In this document: piece after piece, positions 25,746 through 34,927 of the stretch | How positions within the stretch are numbered: the first letter of the stretch is position 1 | Layout: the number at the start of each line of letters is the position of its first letter | From: Chryseobacterium sp. BLS98 | GTDB lineage: Bacteria > Bacteroidota > Bacteroidia > Flavobacteriales > Weeksellaceae | NCBI RefSeq assembly: GCF_001045445.1 | Contig: NZ_LFNF01000002.1 | Span: forward strand, 1,281,059-1,345,058 | DNA: 64,000 bases | Direction: 5' to 3' | Translations under genes and position numbers: made by a program | Notes under the pieces: generated by a model | Databases searched by the model: none | What the model saw: only the letters and a program-made list of their open reading frames with translations | Told to the model about the DNA's origin: nothing

Positions 25746-26654
25746 ATGAACAATCCGCCGCTTGTAAGCCTCATCATTATTACCATGAACCATGAAAAGT
25801 TCATTGAGCAGGCATGCTTGTCAGCCATTTCGCAGTCCTATCCCAATTATGAAATTATTCTTTTGGATAACGCTTCCAAAGACAAGACATTTGAAAATGC
25901 AGAAAAAGCCCTTTCGAAGTTTGGCAGGCAGTATAAGATGATCCGGAATTCTGAAAGTTTTGGCGTCGCAAAAAATATTAATATTGCCGTTTCACATGCT
26001 TCAGGAGAATATGTTTCTCTTCTTTCGGGGGACGATTGGTTGACGGAAGATCATCTCACAGAGAAAGTTTCATACATTCAGAAAAATCCGGTAGATTTTA
26101 TCCTTTCAGACGGTTATAAATATTATCAGTCTGAAGATCAAATGACAGATGCCTATACCCCAAAAGAAAAAAAACAGATTATAGACACCCTTGACCGTTT
26201 TTTCCATGAAAATGTTTCGGAAAACAAAACGGCCAATGTAGGGACATTTATAAAAAAAGAGCTTCTGGTGAAATATCCGTTTGATGAAAATATCAATACC
26301 GAAGACTGGGACATGAATCTGAGACTTACCTCCAAAGGATACAAGATAGGATTTATCGATAAAAAACTATTCTATTACAGGATTCTCTCCACAAGTCTTT
26401 CAAGAAACTGGAAGCTGATGAAAGATTCTTATGAAAAAGTGACTCATAAATACATCGATTATATAAAAGCCGATCAGGAACTTTATAAAAAATACAGGCT
26501 TAAGCTTATCCACTTCAAATACGAGATTCTTCTCTCTGAAACAGATTCAGAAACTGAAAAAAAACGTTTGCAGACAGAATGGAAAAAAGAAAAATACAGG
26601 GTCAAGTATAAAAATCCGGTCTTATTCTTTAAACTGCTGATGCTTAAAAAATAA
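25746..26654 (+). CDS. Glycosyltransferase family 2
   Basis: A 302-residue GT-A enzyme, with LVSLIIITMNHEKFIEQAC at the N-terminus, the nucleotide-binding EIILLDNASKDKT and the metal-binding SGDDW motif, then NINTEDWDMNLRL, an acidic catalytic-base candidate region. It resembles chain-elongating family 2 transferases of capsule and O-antigen clusters. It is the last gene of the plus-strand block, begins 33 bases after the membrane protein, and is followed by a strong terminator. A near-consensus -7 element, TATCTTTA, at 25734-25741 could give it some separate expression. Confidence 0.87.
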   Translation: MNNPPLVSLIIITMNHEKFIEQACLSAISQSYPNYEIILLDNASKDKTFENAEKALSKFGRQYKMIRNSESFGVAKNINIAVSHASGEYVSLLSGDDWLTEDHLTEKVSYIQKNPVDFILSDGYKYYQSEDQMTDAYTPKEKKQIIDTLDRFFHENVSENKTANVGTFIKKELLVKYPFDENINTEDWDMNLRLTSKGYKIGFIDKKLFYYRILSTSLSRNWKLMKDSYEKVTHKYIDYIKADQELYKKYRLKLIHFKYEILLSETDSETEKKRLQTEWKKEKYRVKYKNPVLFFKLLMLKK

Positions 26655-26658
26655 TCAC

Positions 26659-26695
26659 AAAAGGATGGAGGAATTTTTATCTTCATCCTTTTTTA
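26659..26695 (+). terminator. Terminator of the glycan block
   Basis: AAAAGGATG pairs with CATCCTTTT, followed by further T. It separates the cluster from gltX. Confidence 0.75.
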
Positions 26696-26759
26696 ATACC
26701 CAAAATAAAAAAAGCTAACAACAGAAGGGTAAATAATCCTTAAAACATATAATTTTAAG

Positions 26760-26767
26760 TAAATTTG
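26760..26767 (+). promoter_or_regulatory. -7 element for gltX
   Basis: TAAATTTG fits TANNTTTG, 18 bases before the gltX ATG. It overlaps a longer in-frame TTG start at 26765, which it rules out. Confidence 0.5.
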
Positions 26768-26785
26768 CACAAAATTTTTATTGAA

Positions 26786-28513
26786 ATGGAGAAAGTAAGA
26801 GTCCGTTTTGCTCCAAGTCCAACAGGACCTTTGCATTTGGGAGGCGTAAGAACCGCATTATATGATTATCTTTTTGCCAAAAACCAGGGTGGTGAATTTG
26901 TACTTCGTATTGAAGATACAGATACGGCAAGATATGTAGAAGGAGCTGAAGAATACATTGAAGAAGCTCTAGAATGGTGCGGAATCATTCCTGATGAAAG
27001 TCCGAAGAAAGGAGGGAAATTTGCCCCTTACAGACAGTCTGAAAGAAGAGACATCTACGACAGATACACAGAGCAGATCCTGAAAACAGACTACGCTTAC
27101 ATCGCTTTCGATACTCCGGAAGAGCTGGATGCCATCCGTGCTGAATTTGAAGCCAACGGCGAAGTTTTCTCCTATGATAATAAAACCAGAAACCGTCTCA
27201 GAAACAGTGTCGCACTTTCCGAAGAGGAAGTTCAGAAATTACTGGATGAAAAAATACCTTATGTGGTAAGATTCAAAATGCCGGTAGACAGAACCCTGAA
27301 TCTTGAAGACATTATCCGCGGACATTCTTCCGTGAATACCAATACACTGGACGACAAAGTTCTTGTAAAGAACGACGGAATGCCTACTTACCATTTTGCT
27401 AACATCATTGATGACCATGAAATGGAAATTTCCCACGTGATCCGTGGTGAAGAATGGCTGCCGTCTTTAGGACTTCACACTTTATTATATGAAGCTATGG
27501 GCTGGGAAGCTCCGCAGTTCGCGCACCTGTCCCTGATCCTGAAGCCAGATGTATCAACTTTAATCAATAAAGACAATATCGACGGTATTACAAAATCTTT
27601 TGCAGAAGAATTTGTTTTGAAAAACAGTCAGTTTTCTTTTGATGAATCGGCAGAGCTTATTAAATCTTTCTTTTCGGAAGTAAAAAGCCCGAGATTTAAA
27701 TCCATGCTGGGCGAAAACGATAAAGATAACCCATTAACCGCTTCCGTAAAGCAGTTTTTAAAGAAAGGACTTTCCGGGAAATTAAGCAAAAGAGACGGTG
27801 ACAAATTCGGGTTCCCGGTATTTCCGCTGGATTTTAAAGATCCTGCAACAGAAACTGTTTCAAAAGGATACAGAGAAAACGGATACCTTCCTGACGCATT
27901 TATCAATATGGTAGCCTTACTGGGCTGGTCTCCTGCTGATGACAAAGAAATCCTGTCTCTGGAAGAAATGGCAAAAGAATTTGATCTTCATAAAGTGCAT
28001 AAAGCAGGTGCAAGGTTCAGCAAAGAGAAATCGGAATGGTTCAATCATCAGTATATTCAGATGAAATCGGATGACGAACTTCTTCAGCTGTTAAAAAATG
28101 CGGGCATTAGCCTTTCCGGTGTTTCCGATGAAAAACTAGTAAAGATCATCGGCCTGATGAAAGAAAGAGCCACTTTCCCTGTAGACATTTACGAAAACGG
28201 GAAATTTTTCTTTGAAGCTCCGGTTTCTTATGACGAAAAAGCATCGAAAAAAGCCTGGAACGAAGAAACATCTGCTGTTTTAGGTGAATTGGCAGAAAAT
28301 CTTAACGCTACTGAATTTACTTCAGAAATCCTGAAGCAGGCAGTCCACGATTTCACCGAAAACAAAGGCCTGGGCATGGGAAAAGTAATGATGCCGCTGC
28401 GTTTATCTTTAGTGGGAGAGCTGAAAGGCCCGGACGTTCCGGATATCATGGAACTGATTGGAAAAGAGGAAACTATCTCCCGAATAAACAATGCTATCAA
28501 TAATTTTAAATAG
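26786..28513 (+). CDS. gltX: Glutamyl-tRNA synthetase with an insertion before the KMSKS loop
   Basis: This class I synthetase charges tRNA-Glu. The catalytic core has the HIGH-type motif in PSPTGPLHLGG (HLGG at 17-20) and the KMSKS-equivalent KLSKRDGDKFG at 332-338, then the C-terminal anticodon-binding region (HKAGARFSKEKSEWFNHQY). The protein is 575 residues; related GltX proteins are nearer 500. The excess sits between ILKPD (about 255) and GKLSKRDG (about 331), where other GltX proteins go almost directly from one to the other. The roughly 75 extra residues (27551-27775) are in frame, helix-like and not low complexity. The ATG at 26786 gives the standard MEKVRVRFAPSPTG N-terminus. Confidence 0.95.
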   Translation: MEKVRVRFAPSPTGPLHLGGVRTALYDYLFAKNQGGEFVLRIEDTDTARYVEGAEEYIEEALEWCGIIPDESPKKGGKFAPYRQSERRDIYDRYTEQILKTDYAYIAFDTPEELDAIRAEFEANGEVFSYDNKTRNRLRNSVALSEEEVQKLLDEKIPYVVRFKMPVDRTLNLEDIIRGHSSVNTNTLDDKVLVKNDGMPTYHFANIIDDHEMEISHVIRGEEWLPSLGLHTLLYEAMGWEAPQFAHLSLILKPDVSTLINKDNIDGITKSFAEEFVLKNSQFSFDESAELIKSFFSEVKSPRFKSMLGENDKDNPLTASVKQFLKKGLSGKLSKRDGDKFGFPVFPLDFKDPATETVSKGYRENGYLPDAFINMVALLGWSPADDKEILSLEEMAKEFDLHKVHKAGARFSKEKSEWFNHQYIQMKSDDELLQLLKNAGISLSGVSDEKLVKIIGLMKERATFPVDIYENGKFFFEAPVSYDEKASKKAWNEETSAVLGELAENLNATEFTSEILKQAVHDFTENKGLGMGKVMMPLRLSLVGELKGPDVPDIMELIGKEETISRINNAINNFK

Positions 28514-28530
28514 TTTTTCATAATTTTTCA

Positions 28531-28538
28531 TAAATTTG
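28531..28538 (+). promoter_or_regulatory. -7 element for accA
   Basis: TAAATTTG, a TANNTTTG match 23 bases before the accA start; no -33 was identified. Confidence 0.45.
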
Positions 28539-28561
28539 AAAGATTTAATTTACTTCAAGAA

Positions 28562-29518
28562 ATGGAATATTTAAGTTTCGAACTTCCTATAAAAGATCTG
28601 ATGGATCAACTTCAGACTTGTTCTTTAGTAGGAGAAGAAAGTGGTGTTGATGTAAAATTAGCATGCAGCCAGATTGAGGATAAGATTTTGGAAAAGAAAA
28701 AAGAAATCTACGGAAACCTTACCCCTTGGCAGAGAGTACAACTATCCCGTCACCCGGATCGTCCCTATACAATTGACTATATCAATGGAATGGTAGACAA
28801 AGGAAGTTTCCTAGAACTTCACGGAGACAGAAATTTCGCAGACGACCCTGCAATGATTGGTGGTTTAGCTACATTGGATGGTCAGAAAGTAATGATCATA
28901 GGAACCCAGAAAGGGAGAACAACCAAAGAAAGACAGTACAGAAGATTCGGAATGCCGAATCCTGAAGGATACAGAAAAGCTTTAAGACTGATGAAGCTTG
29001 CTGAAAAATTCAACATTCCTGTGGTAACTTTAGTAGACACACCGGGAGCTTATCCTGGACTGGAAGCTGAAGAAAGAGGCCAGGGAGAGGCGATTGCCAG
29101 AAATATCTTCGAAATGGTTCAGCTTAAAACGCCTATTTTCACTTATATCATCGGTGAAGGAGCAAGTGGCGGAGCATTGGGAATAGGTGTGGGAAACAAA
29201 GTATACATGCTTGAAAACACATGGTACACCGTAATTGCACCGGAAAGCTGCTCTTCTATTTTATGGAGAAACTGGGATCACAAGGAAGATGCAGCCAATG
29301 CATTAAACCTTACCCCACAAGATGCTTTAAGAGAAAAATTCATTGATGGTATTATTGAAGAACCTCTTGGAGGCGCTCAATATGATCCTGAAGTAGCTTA
29401 TCTGAATCTTAAGCATTCTATTTTACAGAATATTAAAGCTTTTTCAAAGTTCTCAGGACAGGAACTTGAAACCCAAAGGCAGGAGAAATTCATTGCAATG
29501 GGACAGTTTAAAGGATAA
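28562..29518 (+). CDS. accA: Acetyl-CoA carboxylase carboxyltransferase subunit alpha
   Basis: AccA with AccD transfers the carboxyl group from carboxybiotin-AccB to acetyl-CoA, giving malonyl-CoA. The 318-residue protein has the family N-terminus ([15 protein letters not shown]), a central [18 protein letters not shown], the oxyanion-forming VDTPGAYPG and [12 protein letters not shown], and the C-terminal [11 protein letters not shown]. The length matches E. coli AccA (319). AccD is not in the window; accB and accC lie at 13.6-15.6 kb. The gene ends at a perfect palindromic terminator shared with the convergent gene. Confidence 0.97.
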   Translation: MEYLSFELPIKDLMDQLQTCSLVGEESGVDVKLACSQIEDKILEKKKEIYGNLTPWQRVQLSRHPDRPYTIDYINGMVDKGSFLELHGDRNFADDPAMIGGLATLDGQKVMIIGTQKGRTTKERQYRRFGMPNPEGYRKALRLMKLAEKFNIPVVTLVDTPGAYPGLEAEERGQGEAIARNIFEMVQLKTPIFTYIIGEGASGGALGIGVGNKVYMLENTWYTVIAPESCSSILWRNWDHKEDAANALNLTPQDALREKFIDGIIEEPLGGAQYDPEVAYLNLKHSILQNIKAFSKFSGQELETQRQEKFIAMGQFKG

Positions 29519-29523
29519 AAATA

Positions 29524-29555
29524 AAAAACGGTTAAGAAATTTCTTAACCGTTTTT
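29524..29555. terminator. Bidirectional terminator between accA and the small secreted protein
   Basis: A perfect 32-base palindrome: five A, then ACGGTTAAGAAA-type stem, its complement and five T. Being symmetrical, with A and T runs on both sides, it can end transcripts from both directions. Confidence 0.85.
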
Positions 29556-29580
29556 ACTTATAGTTTAGTTTTAATTGATC

Positions 29581-30336
29581 TTAATCAGCTACGTTGAGTG
29601 CAATCTCAATATCCTGGGTCACTTTCTTTATTGAAGAATATTTTGCATCACATACCATCGTGGTCAATACATATTCCCCTTTATCGATCAGAATAAAATT
29701 CTGCCCTTTTGCAGGAACAGTTAAATTATAATATTTTTTTCCGCTGATCTTCACCACCAGGTTACAACTGGACCTGTTCTTGATATTGACATAAGCCTCA
29801 TTCTTATTCATATCATTATTGAAAAGATGGGTAAGCATTGCTGCCGTTCTTTTATTGGCTTCACTGGGTTCAGATTTGGCAACCCCGGCAGTTTTGGCCG
29901 AACTTACTGAACCAACGCTTGCCAGCCTCTCTTCTTTCAAAGCATTGATAGCATCATTTACTTTATCCGTGTTCTTATTTTCAGCAGATGTTTTATTGGC
30001 CGCTATTACTTTACCGCTGTTCAGCTCATTATTCTGAACAATTTTTTCTATTTTCTCTTTACTGATCGGTTTAATGGTAGGTTTGGCTTCAGGAGAATTA
30101 TCCGCCATAATCATTTCAATAAGTTTTCTTTTAAAATAATCGGTTTTGGCATGTCCGGGATTCTGCTTCAGGAAACCAGCGATCACTCTGGCCTCTTTGG
30201 AAGCTTCAGCATCCTGCTCCGTGTAGATGATTACCGTTTCTTTTTCTACGACTGCCTTGGTTTTCGATTTTTTCTTTTTTTGGGAGAAACCTAAGGCAAA
30301 AATGCATAGAAATATAAGTAGAAAGTTTTTTTTCAT
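29581..30336 (-). CDS. Secreted protein of a local two-cysteine family, member 1
   Basis: A 251-residue protein with a signal peptide (LLIFLCIFALGFSQ) and a lysine-rich mature N-terminus (KKKKSKTK). A low-complexity linker follows, and then a C-terminal domain. That domain reads NRSSCNLVV, YYNLTVPAKGQNFILIDKG, then MVCDAKYSS, with cysteines at about 191 and 229. The same domain, with cysteines 38-40 residues apart, recurs in the genes at 45429, 46998 and 47701. I tentatively recall a DUF6759 label for Chryseobacterium proteins of this kind, but could not verify it. A periplasmic or outer-membrane location with a disulfide is inferred. It ends at the palindromic terminator and is divergent from tsf. 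Confidence 0.75.
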   Translation of the reverse strand: MKKNFLLIFLCIFALGFSQKKKKSKTKAVVEKETVIIYTEQDAEASKEARVIAGFLKQNPGHAKTDYFKRKLIEMIMADNSPEAKPTIKPISKEKIEKIVQNNELNSGKVIAANKTSAENKNTDKVNDAINALKEERLASVGSVSSAKTAGVAKSEPSEANKRTAAMLTHLFNNDMNKNEAYVNIKNRSSCNLVVKISGKKYYNLTVPAKGQNFILIDKGEYVLTTMVCDAKYSSIKKVTQDIEIALNVAD

Positions 30337-30411
30337 TAATCAAGTCTTTAAAATAGTATTAAATATATCAATAACGTGAAAAGTCATTTTTTAGTTTATC
30401 ATTAAAATCAT

Positions 30412-30419
30412 TATCTTTG
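30412..30419 (+). promoter_or_regulatory. -7 element for tsf
   Basis: TATCTTTG matches the consensus, 61 bases before the tsf start. The -33 position has TTTTTTAG rather than TTTG. An own promoter is expected for tsf once separated from rpsB. Confidence 0.55.
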
Positions 30420-30480
30420 CACTGCTTTAAAATTAAGCTAAAAATTAATACTAATCTTAAATAAAAAAATAATACATATT

Positions 30481-31308
30481 ATGTCTTATACACCAGCTGC
30501 TGCAGACGTAGCAAAATTAAGAAACCAAACAGGTGCAGGTATGATGGACTGCAAGAAAGCTTTAGTTGAAGCAGAAGGAGACTTCGAAAAAGCAGTAGAT
30601 ATCCTTAGAAAAAAAGGACAGAAAGTTGCTGCAAACAGAGCTGACAGAGAATCTTCTGAAGGTGCAGTAATCGCAAGAGTAAACGAGGACAACACTCTAG
30701 GAGTGATTATCTCTCTAAACTGTGAAACTGACTTCGTTGCTAAAAACGAAGATTTCATCGAGCTTGCTTACGAATTAGCTGAAATGGCTATTTTCGCAGC
30801 TACTAAAGAAGAACTTTTAGCTACAGACTTCCACGGACTTACTGTTGCTGATAAATTAATCGAGCAGACAGGAGTTATCGGTGAGAAAATCGAGATCGGG
30901 GCATTCGAAAGAATCGAAGGACCTTACCTGGGTGCTTACATCCACGCTGGAAACAAAATCGCTGCTATCACTGCACTTTCTGCTAAGGTAGACGGAGCTG
31001 ACGAAGTGGCTAAATCTGTTTCTATGCAGGCTGCTGCAATGAACCCAATCGCTCTTGACGAAACCAGAGTTTCTCAGGAAACGATCGACAAAGAATTGGA
31101 AATCGAAAGACATAAACTTACTGAAGAAGGTAAGCCTGCAAACATTATCGATAACATCCTTAAAGGTAAAATGCAGAGATTCTACAAAGACAACACTTTG
31201 GTACACCAGGATTTCATCAAAGACAGCTCTATTTCTGTAGCTGACTATGTAAAATCTGTAAATGCAGACCTTAAAGTAACAGGATTTATAAGAGTAAGCT
31301 TAGCTTAA
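30481..31308 (+). CDS. tsf: Translation elongation factor Ts
   Basis: EF-Ts regenerates EF-Tu-GTP by releasing GDP. The 275-residue protein shows the N-terminal UBA-like domain (VAKLRNQTGAGMMDCKKAL), the EF-Tu contact CETDFVAKN, and the core domains with AYIHAGNKIAA and a C-terminal FIRVSLA. In most bacteria tsf follows rpsB in one operon. Here rpsB lies 17 kb away on the opposite strand (48261-49022) and tsf has its own promoter and terminator. See the finding on rearrangement. Confidence 0.97.
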   Translation: MSYTPAAADVAKLRNQTGAGMMDCKKALVEAEGDFEKAVDILRKKGQKVAANRADRESSEGAVIARVNEDNTLGVIISLNCETDFVAKNEDFIELAYELAEMAIFAATKEELLATDFHGLTVADKLIEQTGVIGEKIEIGAFERIEGPYLGAYIHAGNKIAAITALSAKVDGADEVAKSVSMQAAAMNPIALDETRVSQETIDKELEIERHKLTEEGKPANIIDNILKGKMQRFYKDNTLVHQDFIKDSSISVADYVKSVNADLKVTGFIRVSLA

Positions 31309-31331
31309 TTATCTTTTAAATAAGAATACTG

Positions 31332-31358
31332 ATCCCGGTGAAATTCACCGGGATTTTT
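31332..31358 (+). terminator. Terminator after tsf
   Basis: ATCCCGGTGAA pairs perfectly with TTCACCGGGAT around a single A, followed by T. The next 115 bases up to the promoter of the following gene are AT-rich and show no gene. Confidence 0.85.
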
Positions 31359-31467
31359 ATTTATCAATATCAAGTTTCAGACAACATAAAATATTAAATA
31401 TTCAACAATAGTGAACATTATAGAAACTCATCATTAAATTTTATGTAAAATATTGATTTTTAATACT

Positions 31468-31475
31468 TACATTTG
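31468..31475 (+). promoter_or_regulatory. -7 element for the first IgGFc-like gene
   Basis: TACATTTG matches TANNTTTG and lies 18 bases before the ATG at 31494. It covers an upstream in-frame start, which is therefore rejected. Confidence 0.5.
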
Positions 31476-31493
31476 CATCCCTTATTGAGAAAA

Positions 31494-34400
31494 ATGAAAA
31501 AAATTCTACTAACTATCTGTACTTTTCTTTGTTTATTATTCAATGCACAGCTTGATACCGATCATTGGTTTGCACCGATGGCATCAAAATCTGGAATGGT
31601 AGGGCTTCAGGGATATTTATATCTTTCAACGAACGAGACAACTCCGTTTAATGTTCAAATATTTAACAATAATGTACTTTATACAACGGTTCAGGTTAGT
31701 AAAGGAAATCCGGCTCAGGTCAGTATTCCCAATAATTTTTTAATTACAAATAATCAATCAGATCTTTTTACCCCAAATTCGATGGGTTTAAATGTAAAGG
31801 GGCCTAAAAAATTCTTTGCTAATTACAGATTCTCTGTACCCAACCACGCTGAAATTATTACTTCAAAAGGTTTAGCGGGACTTGGAAAAACATTTTACGT
31901 AGGATTGGCTCCATTAACAGGTACAGCAACTTATGTAAACTCCACAATAGGAATTACCGCAACCGTAGATAATACTACCGTAGTTGTTTCCGGCTACAAT
32001 CCAAATGTAATTTTTTCAGACGGAACTTCAAGCCCTACCAGGACTTTTACATTAAATAAAGGACAATCTTATATTATGGATGCCCTAAGTACAGATTCCA
32101 TGGATAATCTTGATGGGTTGATTGGCGCAAAAATTCAGGCATCACAGCCTGTGTCTGTCACAAATGGAAACTTTAACGGAATTTATACCAGCTTAAATTT
32201 TACCAACAATGATATTCTGATGGACCAGGCAGTCCCTATTGAGAGATTAGGAAAAGAGTTTGTTGTCGTAAAAGGAAACGGAACAATCCTTTCTGAAATG
32301 GAAACCGCCTTAGTTGTTGCCACACAAAACGGCACTAACATTACCGTCAATGGAATTCCTACAGGCATTACATTAAACGAAGGACAATATTACATGGTTC
32401 CTAGCATAAATTATGTACAGCATGGAGCGGGTGACAATTATAATATGAGCATTTCGGCTAATAACAATATTTATGTATATCAATTATTGGCAGGAGTTTC
32501 CAGCACAACAGGAGGCAATGAATATGCGACAGGCGGAATGAACTTTATTCCACCTTTAAGCTGCTTTATGCCAAATAAAGTGGATGAAATTGGTTTTATC
32601 AATCAGATTGGAAGTCAGAATTTTAATGCCAGATTAAATATTATTACTCAAACCGGAGCAACAGTTACCTTAAATGGGAATCCTGTTGCCATAGCAAACG
32701 GACCTTATCCTGTGAATGGAAATCCAAACTGGGTAACCTATACAGTTCCCAACATTACAGGTACTGTAACTGTAAATTCAACCAAGTCTGTAACTGCAGG
32801 AATTGCAGCAGGAAGTGGCGCAGTAGGTTATGGAGGATATTTTGCAGGATTCTCATCAGTTCCAGTAATTTCAAAAACAGGAGATTGTTATACAGGAGTT
32901 TTATTACAGGTGGATAACTCTTATGATTCTTATCAGTGGTATCTTGACGGAAATCTTATTCCAGGAGCTACATCTTATTCTATAGACCCTGAATTGTACG
33001 GAACAGGAAATTATACTTGCTCTGTTGCGAAAAGCGGTTGCGGGTCACTACTTACAGACAATTATTATCATACTAAATGCCCGCCAATTACAACAACGAT
33101 TTATAATATTGGATCATGTAACACAAAAGTAATCACTCCTGCATTTACAAGTTCAACACAAACGATTGTTCCTGTCAATACAAGCATTGTTTCTGCCCCT
33201 TCTTCAGGAACAGCAACAGTATCCCCCGCAACAGGGCAAATTACTTATACTCCGAATACCGGGCTTACAACAGACACAACAGATTCTTTTGTTTATTATA
33301 TTAATGGAAATGGCAGTCCGGCCGATTTTGAATACTTCAAAGTGGAGGTGAATATTGATGTTCTTCAAACCCAGAATGCAGCTATGTCTTCATGCTCAGA
33401 CATCAACGGGAACGGAACTTTTAACCTTACCTCTGCAGTTTTAAGTCCTGATACAGGTACAACAGTAATCTATTATACGAACTCCAATTTAACAGGCTCA
33501 ATCACAAACCCAGCCGCCTATTCAGGACCTGCAGGAACAGTTTACGCTAATGTGACCTCAGCATTCGGATGTTCCAGGACAGCCCAGATTACATTAACAC
33601 TGAACCCTTCCCCTAATATAAATACCGGAAACTTCAATGCAAACCTTTGTGATAATGATTTTGACGGGATTATCAATGTAAACTTTGCTTCTGTAACACC
33701 ACAGATTGTAACCAATCCTGCCAATTTCACGGTAAGATACTATCTTGTTCAGGCAGACGCAACCGCAGGGAACAACAATACCCTTCCTGCAAACTGGAGC
33801 TATACCGCCAACACTACTGTTTATGTAAGGGTTTCAGCCAACGTTGGCGACTGTCCTCCGGTTTTTGGACAGATTAATTTTAAAATCGGAAACAAAATCA
33901 CTTTAATAACAAACTCTGTTGCTGCAGATGTCTGCGACAATGATCTCAGCGGATCTGAATCGGCCAATCTTAACGATTACAAGAATTTATTTACCACAGA
34001 TCCTACAGTAACCCTTTCATTTTATACTTCACTGGCTGATGCGCAGGCAGGAGTAAATCCTATTTCTTCCACGCAAAATATTACTTCTGTTCATACCTAT
34101 TACGTAAGATTTCAGAACAGTTCAGACTGTCCAAACACAGGAGTTCTTAAGCTTACTTTAAAAAATCCTAAAAAGTCCGGCATCCTTCACAACCAGGTAG
34201 TGTGTCCGGGGGAAAAAGTGCTTCTGGATGCAGGTCCCGGATTCTCTTCTTATCTATGGAGTACCAGTGCCACAACACCTGCTATCACAGCAGGTGCCGG
34301 AACTTATTATGTAGACCTTGGATTCAACGGATGTGTGTACCGCCAGAGTGTAAGTGTAACTACTGCTGAAGCTCCCACAATCACCAAAATTGAGACATCA

Positions 34401-34850
34401 GGTTCTACAGCAACAGTTTACGTAACCGGAGGAACACCTCCTTACCAATATTCCCTGGATGGAATTGATTACCAGACTGCCAATGTTTTCATCGGGCTGT
34501 CAAGAGGAATACATAAGGTGTTTGTACTGGGTTCAGACGGATGCCTTCCGGTCACCAAGGAATTTCTGATCCTGAATCTCGTTAATGCCATCACACCCAA
34601 TGGTGACGGGCTGAATGATGTTCTTAATTATTCTGATTTAAGAATCAAGCAAAATGTGAAAATAGAAGTAGCAGACCGTTATGGATTATCTGTTTACAAA
34701 TCATCCGACAAGAACTACATCTGGGACGGAAAAGTAAACGGAAGAAACCTTCCTACGGGAACATATTGGTATGTCATCACATGGACAGAGCCTGACACGA
34801 AATTACCAGTTTCATATTCCGGATGGCTTTTGATTAAAAATCGTGATTAA
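31494..34850 (+). CDS. T9SS type B cargo with IgGFc-binding-like head, paralogue 1 (long form)
   Basis: A 1118-residue secreted protein. After a signal peptide ending FNAQ comes a head with repeated strands typical of the IgGFc-binding domain: HAEIITSKGL, TVDNTTVVVSGY, FTLNKGQSYIMDA, VSVTNGNFNG, and VGYGGYFAGFSS. Next come an Ig-like module (SYQWYLDGNLIPGATS), a bacterial Ig/cadherin-like module (ITPAFTSSTQTIVP), two CDND-containing repeats (CDNDFDG, CDNDLSG), a LDAGPGF module and a SprB-like repeat (GTPPYQYSLDG). The C-terminal gliding-motility-type sorting domain begins NAITPNGDGLNDV and ends YSGWLLIKNRD. It should be exported by the type IX system to the cell surface. The ligand is unknown; IgGFc binding is only a domain name here. 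Confidence 0.9.
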   Translation: MKKILLTICTFLCLLFNAQLDTDHWFAPMASKSGMVGLQGYLYLSTNETTPFNVQIFNNNVLYTTVQVSKGNPAQVSIPNNFLITNNQSDLFTPNSMGLNVKGPKKFFANYRFSVPNHAEIITSKGLAGLGKTFYVGLAPLTGTATYVNSTIGITATVDNTTVVVSGYNPNVIFSDGTSSPTRTFTLNKGQSYIMDALSTDSMDNLDGLIGAKIQASQPVSVTNGNFNGIYTSLNFTNNDILMDQAVPIERLGKEFVVVKGNGTILSEMETALVVATQNGTNITVNGIPTGITLNEGQYYMVPSINYVQHGAGDNYNMSISANNNIYVYQLLAGVSSTTGGNEYATGGMNFIPPLSCFMPNKVDEIGFINQIGSQNFNARLNIITQTGATVTLNGNPVAIANGPYPVNGNPNWVTYTVPNITGTVTVNSTKSVTAGIAAGSGAVGYGGYFAGFSSVPVISKTGDCYTGVLLQVDNSYDSYQWYLDGNLIPGATSYSIDPELYGTGNYTCSVAKSGCGSLLTDNYYHTKCPPITTTIYNIGSCNTKVITPAFTSSTQTIVPVNTSIVSAPSSGTATVSPATGQITYTPNTGLTTDTTDSFVYYINGNGSPADFEYFKVEVNIDVLQTQNAAMSSCSDINGNGTFNLTSAVLSPDTGTTVIYYTNSNLTGSITNPAAYSGPAGTVYANVTSAFGCSRTAQITLTLNPSPNINTGNFNANLCDNDFDGIINVNFASVTPQIVTNPANFTVRYYLVQADATAGNNNTLPANWSYTANTTVYVRVSANVGDCPPVFGQINFKIGNKITLITNSVAADVCDNDLSGSESANLNDYKNLFTTDPTVTLSFYTSLADAQAGVNPISSTQNITSVHTYYVRFQNSSDCPNTGVLKLTLKNPKKSGILHNQVVCPGEKVLLDAGPGFSSYLWSTSATTPAITAGAGTYYVDLGFNGCVYRQSVSVTTAEAPTITKIETSGSTATVYVTGGTPPYQYSLDGIDYQTANVFIGLSRGIHKVFVLGSDGCLPVTKEFLILNLVNAITPNGDGLNDVLNYSDLRIKQNVKIEVADRYGLSVYKSSDKNYIWDGKVNGRNLPTGTYWYVITWTEPDTKLPVSYSGWLLIKNRD

Positions 34851-34897
34851 TTTTTAACTTTTGTTATATTTATTTAACACTATTTCAAATATTATTT

Positions 34898-34921
34898 TAA
34901 ATTTGTAGAAATCCTAATTCC
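34898..34921 (+). promoter_or_regulatory. Promoter element and conserved leader of paralogue 2
   Basis: TAAATTTG (34898-34905) is followed by ATCCTAATTCC (34911-34921) seven bases before the ATG. The same 11-mer stands at the same place before paralogue 3. Confidence 0.6.
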
Positions 34922-34927
34922 ACACAC

